Positions 1 through 10,500 of a stretch of 64,000 nucleotides of DNA are shown piece after piece. This DNA comes from Rhodopseudomonas palustris (lineage in GTDB: Bacteria > Pseudomonadota > Alphaproteobacteria > Rhizobiales > Xanthobacteraceae), in assembly GCF_013415845.1 (NCBI RefSeq), contig NZ_CP058907.1:1-64000 (forward strand). Direction: 5' to 3'. The position numbers and the translations under genes were made by a program. Below the pieces are notes generated by a model. The model ran no database searches and was not told the DNA's origin. It was given only the letters and a program-made list of their open reading frames with translations. Positions within the stretch are counted from its first letter, which is position 1; every line of letters starts with the position of its first letter.

Positions 1-1419
1 ATGTCGAACATGGAACAGGATCGCTGGTCACGCGTGAAGGGCCGTTTGCGCTCGAGCGTCGGCGAGGACGTGTATTCGAGCTGGTTCGCGCGGATGGACC
101 TCGAAAGCGTCCACGACGAGAGCGTGCACCTGTCGGTGCCGACCCGGTTCCTGAAGAGCTGGATTCAGACGCACTACTCCGACAAGGTGCTGTCGTGCTG
201 GCAGGCCGAACTGCCGGAGGTCAATCGCGTCGATCTCACCGTGCGTTCGCCGGTGCGCTGTGCAGCACCCGCCAAGGAAGCGCCCGCGCCGGTGGAGAGC
301 CGCCGCGACGAGCAGCGTCCGTCGGCTGAACGCAGCAACGGCGCAACGCCGGTATCGGCCAATCACGATGCGCTCGGCGGCTCGCCGCTGGATCCACGCC
401 TGACCTTTGCGAGCTTCGTGGTCGGCCGCTCCAATACGCTGGCGCACGCCGCCGCCAAGCAGGTGGCCGAAGGCCGCCGCGGCGACCCGGTGATGTTCAA
501 TCCGCTCTACATTCACTCCGGCGTCGGCCTCGGCAAAACCCATCTGCTGCAGGCGGTGACCTGGGCCGGGAATGCCGGCACCGAACGCAAGGTGCTGTAT
601 CTCACCGCAGAGAAGTTCATGTACGGCTTCGTCGCGGCGCTGAAGACGCAGACCTCGCTCGCCTTCAAGGAAGCGCTGCGCGGCATCGACGTGCTGGTGA
701 TCGACGATCTGCAATTCCTACAGGGCAAGACCACCCAGGCCGAGTTCTGTCACACGCTGAACGCGTTGATCGACGCCGGCCGCCAGGTGGTGGTCGCCGC
801 CGACCGGCCGCCGGCCGATCTGGAAAGCCTCGACGAGCGGGTGCGCTCGCGGCTCGCGGGTGGTCTCGTGGTCGAGATGGCGCCGCTGGGCGAAGATTTG
901 CGCCTCGGCATCCTGCGCTCGCGCGTGGTCGCGGCCCGCACCCACCATGCCAGTTTCGACGTACCGCAGCCGGTGCTCGAATATCTCGCCCGCACCATCA
1001 CGCATAATGGCCGCGACCTAGAAGGCGCGATCAATCGCCTGCTGGCGCACTCCAAGCTGAACAATCAGCCGGTGACGCTGGAAATGGCCGAGCACGAAGT
1101 GCGCGACCTGATCCGCCCGTCCGAGCCGAAGCGCATCAAGATCGAAGATATCCAGCGCATCGTCGCGCGGCAGTACAATGTCAGCCGCTCCGACCTGCTG
1201 TCGTCGCGCCGGACCGCCAATGTGGTGCGGCCGCGCCAGGTCGCGATGTATCTGGCCAAGACGCTGACGCTGCGTTCGCTACCGGAGATCGGCCGCCGCT
1301 TTGGCGGACGCGACCACACCACGGTGCTGCATGCCGTGCGCAAGATCGAAGGGCTGGTGTCCAAGGACACCACGCTGTCGGACGAAGTGGAATCCCTGAA
1401 GCGCCAGCTTCAGGAGTAA
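1..1419 (+). CDS. dnaA: Chromosomal replication initiator DnaA
   Basis: DnaA binds DnaA boxes at the origin and melts it to load the replicative helicase. The 472-residue protein has the usual four-part layout: an N-terminal helicase-interaction domain (about 1-85), a poorly conserved linker rich in Pro, Ala and charged residues (about 85-130), an AAA+ core with Walker A GVGLGKTH near residue 174 and Walker [11 protein letters not shown] near 231, and a C-terminal DNA-binding helix-turn-helix ending with the signature [11 protein letters not shown] around 434. The start is the first base of the window, so its promoter is not visible; ATG four codons later is an alternative. It heads the dnaA-dnaN-recF-gyrB order common in bacteria. 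Identity is certain from the AAA+ and DnaA-box-binding motifs. Confidence 0.98.
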   Translation: MSNMEQDRWSRVKGRLRSSVGEDVYSSWFARMDLESVHDESVHLSVPTRFLKSWIQTHYSDKVLSCWQAELPEVNRVDLTVRSPVRCAAPAKEAPAPVESRRDEQRPSAERSNGATPVSANHDALGGSPLDPRLTFASFVVGRSNTLAHAAAKQVAEGRRGDPVMFNPLYIHSGVGLGKTHLLQAVTWAGNAGTERKVLYLTAEKFMYGFVAALKTQTSLAFKEALRGIDVLVIDDLQFLQGKTTQAEFCHTLNALIDAGRQVVVAADRPPADLESLDERVRSRLAGGLVVEMAPLGEDLRLGILRSRVVAARTHHASFDVPQPVLEYLARTITHNGRDLEGAINRLLAHSKLNNQPVTLEMAEHEVRDLIRPSEPKRIKIEDIQRIVARQYNVSRSDLLSSRRTANVVRPRQVAMYLAKTLTLRSLPEIGRRFGGRDHTTVLHAVRKIEGLVSKDTTLSDEVESLKRQLQE

Positions 1420-1652
1420 GGCGCTCGCTGCAGCCGGCGCCGTTCTCGGGCGAATCTCGGGGAAATTTGCGTCGGCGGCGGCCACGTGCTCTTGCGTCCT
1501 CCGCACAACCACGCCACCCTGCGGACCCCCCGCGGGTCCGGGCGACCTCAGCGGGTGCCAATGGCCTTGGCGCCGCATCCGGCTGCCGGGCCCCTCCATC
1601 ATATCCGGCAGCTTCATCACACGATGTGGGCGCGGAGCAGGCGGGTTTTGTA

Positions 1653-2771
1653 ATGAAGGTCACGGTCGAACGCGCGCAACTGTTGAAGTCGCTGAGCCAC
1701 GTGCATCGCGTGGTCGAGCGCCGCAACACCATCCCGATCCTCGGCAACGTGCTGGTGCGAGCCGAGAACGCGCAGCTCGCGCTGAAAGCGACCGACCTCG
1801 ACCTCGAGGTCACCGAGACGTTGCCGGCCGAAACCGCGACAGCGGGTTCGACGACCGTGCCGGCGCACATGTTCTACGACATCGTCCGAAAGCTGCCGGA
1901 CGGCTCGCAGATCGTGCTCGAAAGCGACGGCGATCGTTCGGTGCTGGCGATCCGCGCCGGCCGCTCGCGGTTCACGCTGCAAACGCTGCCGGAGAGCGAC
2001 TTCCCGGATCTTGCCGCTGGCGAGATGAGCCACGCCTTCCGGCTGCCAGCCTCCGACGTCAAGCGGCTGATCGATCGCACCCAGTTCGCGATCTCGACCG
2101 AAGAGACTCGCTACTATCTCAACGGTATCTATCTGCACACCGCCGGTAGCCCCAAAGCATCTAGCTTGCGCGCGGTCGCGACCGACGGCCACCGGCTGGC
2201 GCAGCTCGACCTGACGCTGCCGAGCGGCGCCGACGGCATGCCGGGCGTGATCGTGCCGCGCAAGACCGTGGGCGAAGTGCAGCGGCTGATCGAAGACACC
2301 GAAGCCGAGATCGGCATCGAACTGTCGACCGGCAAGATCCGCTTCACGCTCGGCAACGTCGTGCTGACCTCCAAGTTGATCGACGGCACCTTCCCTGACT
2401 ACGGCCGGGTGATCCCGCAGAACAACGACAAGGAACTGCTGGTTGACAAGAAGGACTTCGAAGCCGCGGTCGACCGCGTTTCGACGATCTCTTCCGAACG
2501 CGGCCGCGCCGTGAAACTGGCGCTGTCCGCCGGCAAGCTGGTGCTGTCGGTGACCAATCCGGATTCCGGCAGCGCGACCGAAGAACTCGAAGTCGAATAC
2601 GCGTCCGACCCGCTCGATATCGGCTTCAACTCACGTTACCTGCTCGACATCGCTGCGCAGATCGAAGGCGAAGTCGCCGTGCTCAAGCTCGCCGACCCCG
2701 GCTCGCCGACCTTGATTCAGGACCGCGACTCCAAGAGCGCGCTGTACGTCCTGATGCCGATGCGGGTGTAG
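1653..2771 (+). CDS. dnaN: DNA polymerase III beta sliding clamp
   Basis: DnaN forms the ring-shaped dimer that tethers DNA polymerase III to DNA. I place the start at the ATG at 1653 (MKVTVERAQLLKSL), giving 372 residues, the normal family length; the open frame extends upstream to 1467 but that part is Pro/Ala/Arg-rich and resembles no clamp. The three-fold clamp architecture is visible as repeated beta-rich segments; typical stretches are RRNTIPILGNVL (about residue 24), TDGHRLA near 178 and the C-terminal ending ALYVLMPMRV, which is the clamp signature. It lies 233 bp behind dnaA in the same direction, a gap large enough for its own promoter. Confidence 0.98.
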   Translation: MKVTVERAQLLKSLSHVHRVVERRNTIPILGNVLVRAENAQLALKATDLDLEVTETLPAETATAGSTTVPAHMFYDIVRKLPDGSQIVLESDGDRSVLAIRAGRSRFTLQTLPESDFPDLAAGEMSHAFRLPASDVKRLIDRTQFAISTEETRYYLNGIYLHTAGSPKASSLRAVATDGHRLAQLDLTLPSGADGMPGVIVPRKTVGEVQRLIEDTEAEIGIELSTGKIRFTLGNVVLTSKLIDGTFPDYGRVIPQNNDKELLVDKKDFEAAVDRVSTISSERGRAVKLALSAGKLVLSVTNPDSGSATEELEVEYASDPLDIGFNSRYLLDIAAQIEGEVAVLKLADPGSPTLIQDRDSKSALYVLMPMRV

Positions 2772-2814
2772 TCGAGGCGCGCTTTCAACGGCCTCGGCGC
2801 TCACCGTCTCGATG

Positions 2815-2993
2815 ATGCGTCATTGCCGGGCTCGACCCGGCAATCCATCCTCTTCGGATGAATTCCATCCTCGCGACTGATCGTGGCGGACGCTTTTGTC
2901 AGCGGGAGGACGGGTAATTCGGAGTGACGATCTCTACGATGAATTGTCCGCTGACGCGGACGATGGATTGCCGGGTCGAGCCCGGCAATGAGC
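2815..2993. repeat. Dispersed palindromic element, inverted pair
   Basis: The dnaN-recF gap holds a 29-bp sequence at 2821-2849 that recurs as an exact reverse complement at 2962-2990. Each arm contains its own small hairpin (GCCGGG-CTCGA-CCCGGC). Related hairpins occur at 6863-6897, 27838-27972 and 45861-45943, so this is a dispersed repeat of the REP/RIME kind, not a gene. The right arm supplies an ATG at 2988 that is in frame with recF, which is a reason not to use that codon as the recF start. Confidence 0.8.
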
Positions 2994-3014
2994 TTCAGAG
3001 CACGAACGTCGTCT

Positions 3015-4154
3015 ATGACCGCCGCCCGCATCACACGCCTAACGCTGACGCATTTTCGGAATTATCGCGGAGCGTCACTGACCACGACCGCCGACCAGGT
3101 GGTGCTGGTGGGGCCGAACGGGGCTGGCAAGACCAATTGCCTGGAGGCGATCTCATTTCTGTCGCCGGGCCGCGGCCTGCGGCGGGCCACGCTGGAAGAC
3201 GTCGCCAACCATGAGGGCGACGGCTCCTGGGCGGTATCGGCCGAGGTCGAAGGCGCGCTCGGGCTGGCGACGCTCGGCACCGGGATCGAGCCGCCGCGCG
3301 GCGACACCACCACAACGCGGCGCTGCCGGATCGACCGCGAGCCCGTCGGGTCGGCTGCCGCGTTCGGCGACCATTTGCGCATGGTGTGGCTGACGCCGTC
3401 GATGGACGGGCTGTTCATGGGCGCGGCCTCGGAACGCCGGCGATTTTTCGACCGCTTGGTGCTGGCGATCGACAGCGGCCATTCGGCCCGGGTCTCAGCG
3501 CTCGATCGCAGCCTGCGGTCGCGCAACCGCCTGCTGGAAGACGTCCGCAATGCCGACTCGCACTGGCTCGACGCGATCGAGCGCGAAACAGCCGAGCTGG
3601 CGATCGCGGTGGCGGCCCAGCGCGGCCAGACCGCGCTCAAGCTCGCCGCGATGCTCGATGCCCGTGGCGCCACCTCGGCGTTTCCGTCCGCCAAGCTCAT
3701 GCTCGACGGCTGGATGGAGAACGCGCTGACCTCCGAGCCGGCAACCGCGGTGGAGGACCGCTACCGCGCCATCCTGCGCGACAGCCGCGGACGCGACGCC
3801 GCCGCTGGCCGGACGCTCGACGGCCCGCACCTCACCGATCTCGAAGTGATCTACGCGCCCAAGGCGATGCCGGCGCGCGATGCCTCCACCGGCGAGCAGA
3901 AGGCGCTGCTGATCGGCCTGGTGCTGGCGCACGCGCAGCTCGTCGCCGAGACCACTTCGATCACGCCGCTGCTGCTGCTCGACGAAGTGGTGGCGCATCT
4001 CGATCCCGGCCGACGCGAAGCGTTGTTCACCGAGCTCGGCAAGCTCGGCGCGCAGGTCTGGATGACCGGCGCCGATCCTATGGCGTTCGCCGAAATCGGT
4101 CCGGCTGCGGGCATTTTCGACGTCGAGAGCGGACGAATCAGGCCGCGCGGATGA
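3015..4154 (+). CDS. recF: DNA replication and repair protein RecF
   Basis: RecF is an SMC-like ABC ATPase that helps load RecA at single-strand gaps in the RecFOR pathway. The 379-residue frame shows Walker A GPNGAGKTN near residue 33, a signature segment STGEQKALLIGLVLAHA near 290, and Walker B LLLLDEVVAHLD near 322, in the order expected for RecF. I chose the ATG at 3015 (MTAARITRLTLTHFRNY), which puts the conserved L-T-x-FRNY motif about ten residues in; the upstream in-frame ATG at 2988 lies in a dispersed repeat. It is 243 bp downstream of dnaN and is followed by gyrB. Confidence 0.96.
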   Translation: MTAARITRLTLTHFRNYRGASLTTTADQVVLVGPNGAGKTNCLEAISFLSPGRGLRRATLEDVANHEGDGSWAVSAEVEGALGLATLGTGIEPPRGDTTTTRRCRIDREPVGSAAAFGDHLRMVWLTPSMDGLFMGAASERRRFFDRLVLAIDSGHSARVSALDRSLRSRNRLLEDVRNADSHWLDAIERETAELAIAVAAQRGQTALKLAAMLDARGATSAFPSAKLMLDGWMENALTSEPATAVEDRYRAILRDSRGRDAAAGRTLDGPHLTDLEVIYAPKAMPARDASTGEQKALLIGLVLAHAQLVAETTSITPLLLLDEVVAHLDPGRREALFTELGKLGAQVWMTGADPMAFAEIGPAAGIFDVESGRIRPRG

Positions 4155-4289
4155 GGCGCTGAGACGTGCAAAGCCGGCAGCTTTGCGGCAGTTTGCTGCG
4201 GTCGCCAAATCGGCCTTCGCGAGGCTTGCGAAGGCGCCTAAAATCTCTATCTATTCAACAGGTTGAACTGCACGACTTTGCGCTGGTGA

Positions 4290-6812
<2,523 letters not shown>

Positions 6813-6825
6813 TAGGTGAACTAGA

Positions 6826-6851
6826 ACCGCTTGGTGTGAGCATCAAGCGGT
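6826..6851 (+). terminator. Hairpin after gyrB
   Basis: ACCGCTTG at 6826-6833 pairs with CAAGCGGT at 6844-6851 (8 bp, extendable by two more pairs after a mismatch), 14 bp after the gyrB stop. The downstream stretch is only moderately T-rich, so this is a probable but not textbook terminator. Confidence 0.5.
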
Positions 6852-6862
6852 GCCGCATTTCT

Positions 6863-6897
6863 TCTGTCATGGCCGGGCTCGTCCCGGCCATCCATGT
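6863..6897. repeat. Dispersed palindromic repeat, single copy
   Basis: A hairpin built on GGCCGGG-CTCGT-CCCGGCC followed by ATCCAT, the same family as the repeat before recF. It lies in the 177-bp convergent gap between gyrB and hppD. Confidence 0.7.
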
Positions 6898-6989
6898 CTT
6901 CGTCGCGGCTCAAGGATGTCCGGCACAAGGGCACGACGAGGAAGAATTCAAACGTCTCTTAATCCGTCGATCGCGGCACTTTGTCCGCG

Positions 6990-8108
6990 CTACGCCGCAC
7001 GCTCCGCTTTCAGCACGCCGCGGCGGATCTGGTCTTCTTCGATCGACTCGAATAGCGCCTTGAAGTTGCCTTCGCCGAAGCCATCGTCGCCCTTGCGCTG
7101 GATGAATTCGAAGAAGATCGGGCCGATCGCATTCGCCGAGAAGATCTGCAGTAGCACCTTGGTCTGACCGCCGTCGACGACGCCTTCACCGTCGATCAGG
7201 ATGCCGTTCCGCTGCAGCCGGGCGACGTCCTCACCATGCTTCGGCAGCCGTGCATCGACGCGTTCGAAATACGTCTCCGGCGGCGACGGCATGAATGGCA
7301 GGCCGGCGGCACGAAGTCTTTCGACCGTGCTGTAGATGTCGCGGCAGCCGCAGGCGATATGCTGAATGCCCTCGCCGCGATACAGGCTGAGATACTCTTC
7401 GATCTGGCCTGAATCACCGGCGTCCTCGTTGATCGGAATCCGGATCTTGCCGTCCGGGCTGGTCAGCGCCCGCGAGAACAGGCCGGAAGCGCGACCTTCG
7501 ATGTCGAAGAAGCGGATCTGCCGGAAGTTGAACAGTTTGGCGTAGAACCCGGTCCAGACATCCATACGGCCGCGATGGACGTTGTGAGTCAGGTGATCGA
7601 TGTAATAGAGCCCGGCGCCGGCGGGCCGAGCGTCGCGGGCACCGACCCAGTCGAATTCGGCATCGTAAGCCGACCCCTTGGCACCGTAGCGGTCGACGAA
7701 ATACAGCAGACTGCCGCCGATGCCCTTGATGGCTGGCGCGTCCAGCGTCGCCTGCGCGGCCGTCACGCCGGCCGGTTCGGCGCCGAGCGAGATCGCGCGC
7801 TCATAGGCCTGCTTGGCATCGACCACGCGGAACGCCATCGACGGCGCGCACGGGCCGTGCGCAGTGACGAAGTCGGTGCCGTGCGTACCGGGCTGCTCGT
7901 TGACCAGATAGTTGACGTCGCCCTGGCGATAGACCGAGATCGCCTTGGTGCGATGCTTTGCGACCAAGCTGAAGCCCATCAGCTTGAACAGGCTATGAAG
8001 TTGCGCCGGATCCGGATGAGCGAATTCGACAAACTCGAATCCGTCGGTGCCCATCGGATTGTCGGCGCTGATCGTGGCCGGCTGCGCATCGTGCGGAAAT
8101 GGTCCCAT
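6990..8108 (-). CDS. hppD: 4-hydroxyphenylpyruvate dioxygenase
   Basis: HPPD converts 4-hydroxyphenylpyruvate to homogentisate with a non-haem Fe(II), the second step of tyrosine degradation. The 372-residue product (start ATG at 8108, preceded by GGAGGAGCACCC) has the two vicinal-oxygen-chelate halves of the family. Iron ligands are visible in IDHLTHNVHRG (first His), IQHIACGCRDI (second His) and IFFEFIQRKGDDGFGEGNF (Glu); the last segment is the HPPD C-terminal signature. A longer frame to 8204 exists but its first 32 residues lack family resemblance and have no ribosome site. It is divergent from an Lrp/AsnC regulator with a 125-bp shared control region, which suggests that regulator responds to an aromatic or other amino acid. 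Confidence 0.95.
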   Translation of the reverse strand: MGPFPHDAQPATISADNPMGTDGFEFVEFAHPDPAQLHSLFKLMGFSLVAKHRTKAISVYRQGDVNYLVNEQPGTHGTDFVTAHGPCAPSMAFRVVDAKQAYERAISLGAEPAGVTAAQATLDAPAIKGIGGSLLYFVDRYGAKGSAYDAEFDWVGARDARPAGAGLYYIDHLTHNVHRGRMDVWTGFYAKLFNFRQIRFFDIEGRASGLFSRALTSPDGKIRIPINEDAGDSGQIEEYLSLYRGEGIQHIACGCRDIYSTVERLRAAGLPFMPSPPETYFERVDARLPKHGEDVARLQRNGILIDGEGVVDGGQTKVLLQIFSANAIGPIFFEFIQRKGDDGFGEGNFKALFESIEEDQIRRGVLKAERAA

Positions 8109-8194
8109 CGGGTGCTCCTCCAGTTTGGTTCTTGAGCCGGTAGTATCGTCTGCCCACCCCGCAAGGGGTGTGCAAATGCGAGCCGGTCGCGATA

Positions 8195-8208
8195 GATTGT
8201 GCACGATC
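8195..8208. promoter_or_regulatory. Palindromic operator candidate between hppD and lrp-type gene
   Basis: GATTGTGCACGATC is a 14-bp palindrome with a single mismatched pair (GAT-x-GTGCAC-x-ATC). It lies 26 bp before the regulator start and 87 bp before hppD. A second inverted repeat, CACCCC-GCAA-GGGGTG, sits at 8155-8170. Either could be the binding site of the divergently encoded Lrp-type regulator; this is inference from position and symmetry. Confidence 0.45.
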
Positions 8209-8233
8209 CGCGCATCAAACAGGGCTTTTGCGC

Positions 8234-8713
8234 ATGATGTCTGTCGATGCGTTCGACCTGAAGATCCTGAGCGCGCTGCAGGACGACGGCCGGCTCACCA
8301 ACCAGGAGCTGGCCGACCGAGTGCAGCTGTCGCCCTCGCAATGCTCCCGGCGACGGATGCGGTTGGAGCAGGACAACATCATCACCGGCTATCGGGCAGA
8401 ACTGTCCGGCGACGCGCTCGGCTTTGGCGTGGTCGCCTTCATCCAGATCACCCTGGCGACGCATTCGCCGGACAACGCCGAGAAGTTCCGGTCGCTGATC
8501 GGACGGATCGACGAGGTGCAGGAAGCCTATTCGTTGACCGGCGACGCCGACTACGTGCTCAAGGCCGTGCTGCGCGACCTGAAAGGGCTCTCCGAGTTGG
8601 TGAACAACGTGCTGATGCCGCACCAGAGCGTCGCGCATGTCCGCTCGTCGATCGTGCTGGATCGCCTCAAGGAAAGCGCACGGCTGCCAGTGAAGCTGCT
8701 CGCAAACGGCTGA
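8234..8713 (+). CDS. Lrp/AsnC-family transcriptional regulator, hppD-linked
   Basis: A 159-residue protein with the two-domain Lrp layout: an N-terminal winged helix (FDLKILSALQDDGRLTNQELADRVQLSPSQCSRRRMRLE, residues about 5-43) and a C-terminal RAM/ligand-binding domain (residues about 70-150) with the VQEAYSLTGDADYVLKAV stretch typical of the family. I start at the ATG at 8234; a TTG/GTG-type extension to 8168 has no family similarity. Being divergent from hppD it probably senses an amino acid, phenylalanine or tyrosine being the obvious guess, and controls hppD and itself. The ligand is not determinable from sequence. Confidence 0.9.
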   Translation: MMSVDAFDLKILSALQDDGRLTNQELADRVQLSPSQCSRRRMRLEQDNIITGYRAELSGDALGFGVVAFIQITLATHSPDNAEKFRSLIGRIDEVQEAYSLTGDADYVLKAVLRDLKGLSELVNNVLMPHQSVAHVRSSIVLDRLKESARLPVKLLANG

Positions 8714-8758
8714 CCTATTGGGTGGCGGCGATCAAGGCATCGGCCCGGCCGACGTCGA

Positions 8759-10207
8759 TCAGCTCCTCGGAATCGAGATCTGGCAAACCACGCCGGCGGG
8801 ATCAAATTCCAGCTTGGCGCCGCCATTGCCGAGGCTGCGGGAGATCAGCGTCTGGCCGAAGCCGGAGCTTTGCGGTGGCGTCACCGGCGGGCCGTCGTGC
8901 TCCTGCCATTCGATCGTCAGCGCCTCGTCGGTGGCGCCGACCCGGCGCACCGAGATCCGCCCTGACGGCACTGACAGGGCGCCGTATTTCACGGCGTTGG
9001 TGGTCAGCTCGTGAAACACCAGCCCGAGCGACACCGCGGTCTTGGCGTCGACCGCGATGTCGAAACCGTCTGTGACGATGCGGCCGCTCGACAGCGAGGC
9101 GAACGGCGCCAGCTCGGCGGCAAGCACATCGCGAATATGCAGGTTCTGCCACGAGGCGTTCGACAGCAGCGTGTGGGTCGCCGCCAGCGCCTGAATCCGG
9201 CCGGTGAAGGATTTCTGGAAATCCTCGATGGTGCGCTCGTGCGCGGCAGTGCGGGCGCAGATCGCCATTACCATGGTGAGCGTATTCTTCACGCGATGGT
9301 CGAGCTCGCCCATCAGCAGCGCCTGGTGCCGCTCGGCGGCCTTGCGCTGCGACAGATCGACCAGGGTGACGACGCAGCCCTGGGTGCGCTCGCCGGACAC
9401 CACCAGCGGCGCGGCGCTGATCATCACGTCGGTGATCGCGGCCGACGGGATGCGGACCGCCGCCTCCAGCCCCTGCACTGGCAAGCCCGCGGTCGCCATC
9501 GTGACGATGTCGTCGCTGCTCATCAATTCGGAAGCTTCTGGAAAACTGAGCGCGATCGCCTCGGCAAACGTTTTGCCGACCGGCGCCTCGGCGCAGATCC
9601 GCATCGCCGCGCCGTTGAGGTGGGTGACGCGGCCGGCGCGGTCGCACACGATCACCGCTTCATTGGCCGAGGCCAGGATCGCGCGCGCCAGCCGCTCGGA
9701 TTCGCGGGCGGCGGCGGCCTGCTCGCGCTCGCTGATGTCGGTGAAGGTGATCGCCGCGCCGTGGACGACGCCGAACTCCAAAGGCGTGCCGGTGAGCAGC
9801 ATGCTGCGCTCCGCATCGCCGACCCGTAGATGGATTTCGGCCGATCGCCGTTCGCGCTGGGCCTGCGCCAAAAGGCGCCGGAACGCCCCCTGATTGGCCG
9901 GATCGAGCAACGCGATCAGAGCAGAAGCGGTGAGCGAGCCGTGGGCGCAATCGAGCAGCGCGCACAGCGCCTGGTTGGCGTAGAGCAGCTGGCCGTCCTG
10001 ATCGAACGCCGCGGCACCGACGTCCATCGTTTCCATGAAGGTGCGATAGGACTGGCCGCCACCTTCTAGCGTGAACACCTGCTCTTCATCGGCGGCACGA
10101 ACGACGACCGCGTCGATTTCGCCGTCGCGGATCGCCCGCAGCGTCTCCTCGGCCTCCTCAAGCCGGGCTTCCAGTTCCGCCCTGCTCAGCGCCGAGACCG
10201 CCGACAT
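8759..10207 (-). CDS. HWE-family sensor histidine kinase with PAS domains, Kai-linked
   Basis: A cytosolic sensor kinase of about 482 residues with no membrane segment. An N-terminal coiled coil (about 1-40) is followed by two PAS-like regions (about 45-160 and 165-285), then the HWE kinase core: the phospho-acceptor His304 in GELDHRVKNTL, the N-box HELTTNAVKYGALS, and the HWE signature WQEHDGPPVTPPQSSGFG near the C-terminus. HWE kinases usually signal to single-domain receivers or PhyR in alphaproteobacteria; none is encoded here. Its start overlaps the kaiB stop (TGATG at 10209-10205; a GTG at 10210 is also possible), so it is translationally coupled to KaiB, and the natural inference is that it is an output or input kinase for the Kai proteins. 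Confidence 0.9.
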   Translation of the reverse strand: MSAVSALSRAELEARLEEAEETLRAIRDGEIDAVVVRAADEEQVFTLEGGGQSYRTFMETMDVGAAAFDQDGQLLYANQALCALLDCAHGSLTASALIALLDPANQGAFRRLLAQAQRERRSAEIHLRVGDAERSMLLTGTPLEFGVVHGAAITFTDISEREQAAAARESERLARAILASANEAVIVCDRAGRVTHLNGAAMRICAEAPVGKTFAEAIALSFPEASELMSSDDIVTMATAGLPVQGLEAAVRIPSAAITDVMISAAPLVVSGERTQGCVVTLVDLSQRKAAERHQALLMGELDHRVKNTLTMVMAICARTAAHERTIEDFQKSFTGRIQALAATHTLLSNASWQNLHIRDVLAAELAPFASLSSGRIVTDGFDIAVDAKTAVSLGLVFHELTTNAVKYGALSVPSGRISVRRVGATDEALTIEWQEHDGPPVTPPQSSGFGQTLISRSLGNGGAKLEFDPAGVVCQISIPRS

Positions 10208-10491
10208 CACGAGGACGACTCCTCCACCGCAAGATGCACCAGGACTTTCGGCGTGTCGGACAGGTCGCCGATGATCTTACGGATCGGCACCGGCAATTCC
10301 TTCACCAGCGTCGGGATCGCCACGATGCCGTGCTCGCGGGCGAGCTGCGGCGATTTCTTCAGATCGATCACTTCGACCTTGTACTTACCGGCGAGGTGCT
10401 CGGCACAGATCTTCTCGAGGTTGCGGATCGCCGCGAGCGATTTCGGCGTTTCGCCGGCGACATACAGCACCAGCTTGATCGGATCGGCCAT
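10207..10491 (-). CDS. kaiB: Circadian-clock-type protein KaiB
   Basis: A 94-residue thioredoxin-like protein, the usual KaiB length. It opens with [28 protein letters not shown] and has [29 protein letters not shown], matching the KaiB family, and ends with a short acidic/serine tail. KaiB binds the N-terminal ring of KaiC after a fold switch. The gene starts 9 bp after the kaiC stop and ends overlapping the kinase start, so kaiC-kaiB-kinase is one transcription unit. No kaiA is present in the window, as is usual outside cyanobacteria. Confidence 0.95.
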   Translation of the reverse strand: MADPIKLVLYVAGETPKSLAAIRNLEKICAEHLAGKYKVEVIDLKKSPQLAREHGIVAIPTLVKELPVPIRKIIGDLSDTPKVLVHLAVEESSS

Positions 10492-10500
10492 CGTCGTCCC

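Noticed and set aside
1420..1652. Replication origin next to dnaA
   Set aside because: I see no cluster of TTATCCACA-type DnaA boxes or AT-rich unwinding region in this gap; in alphaproteobacteria oriC often lies elsewhere, and the upstream side of dnaA is outside the window.
2988..3014. Earlier in-frame start for recF
   Set aside because: It lies within a dispersed repeat and the resulting nine extra residues do not resemble RecF.
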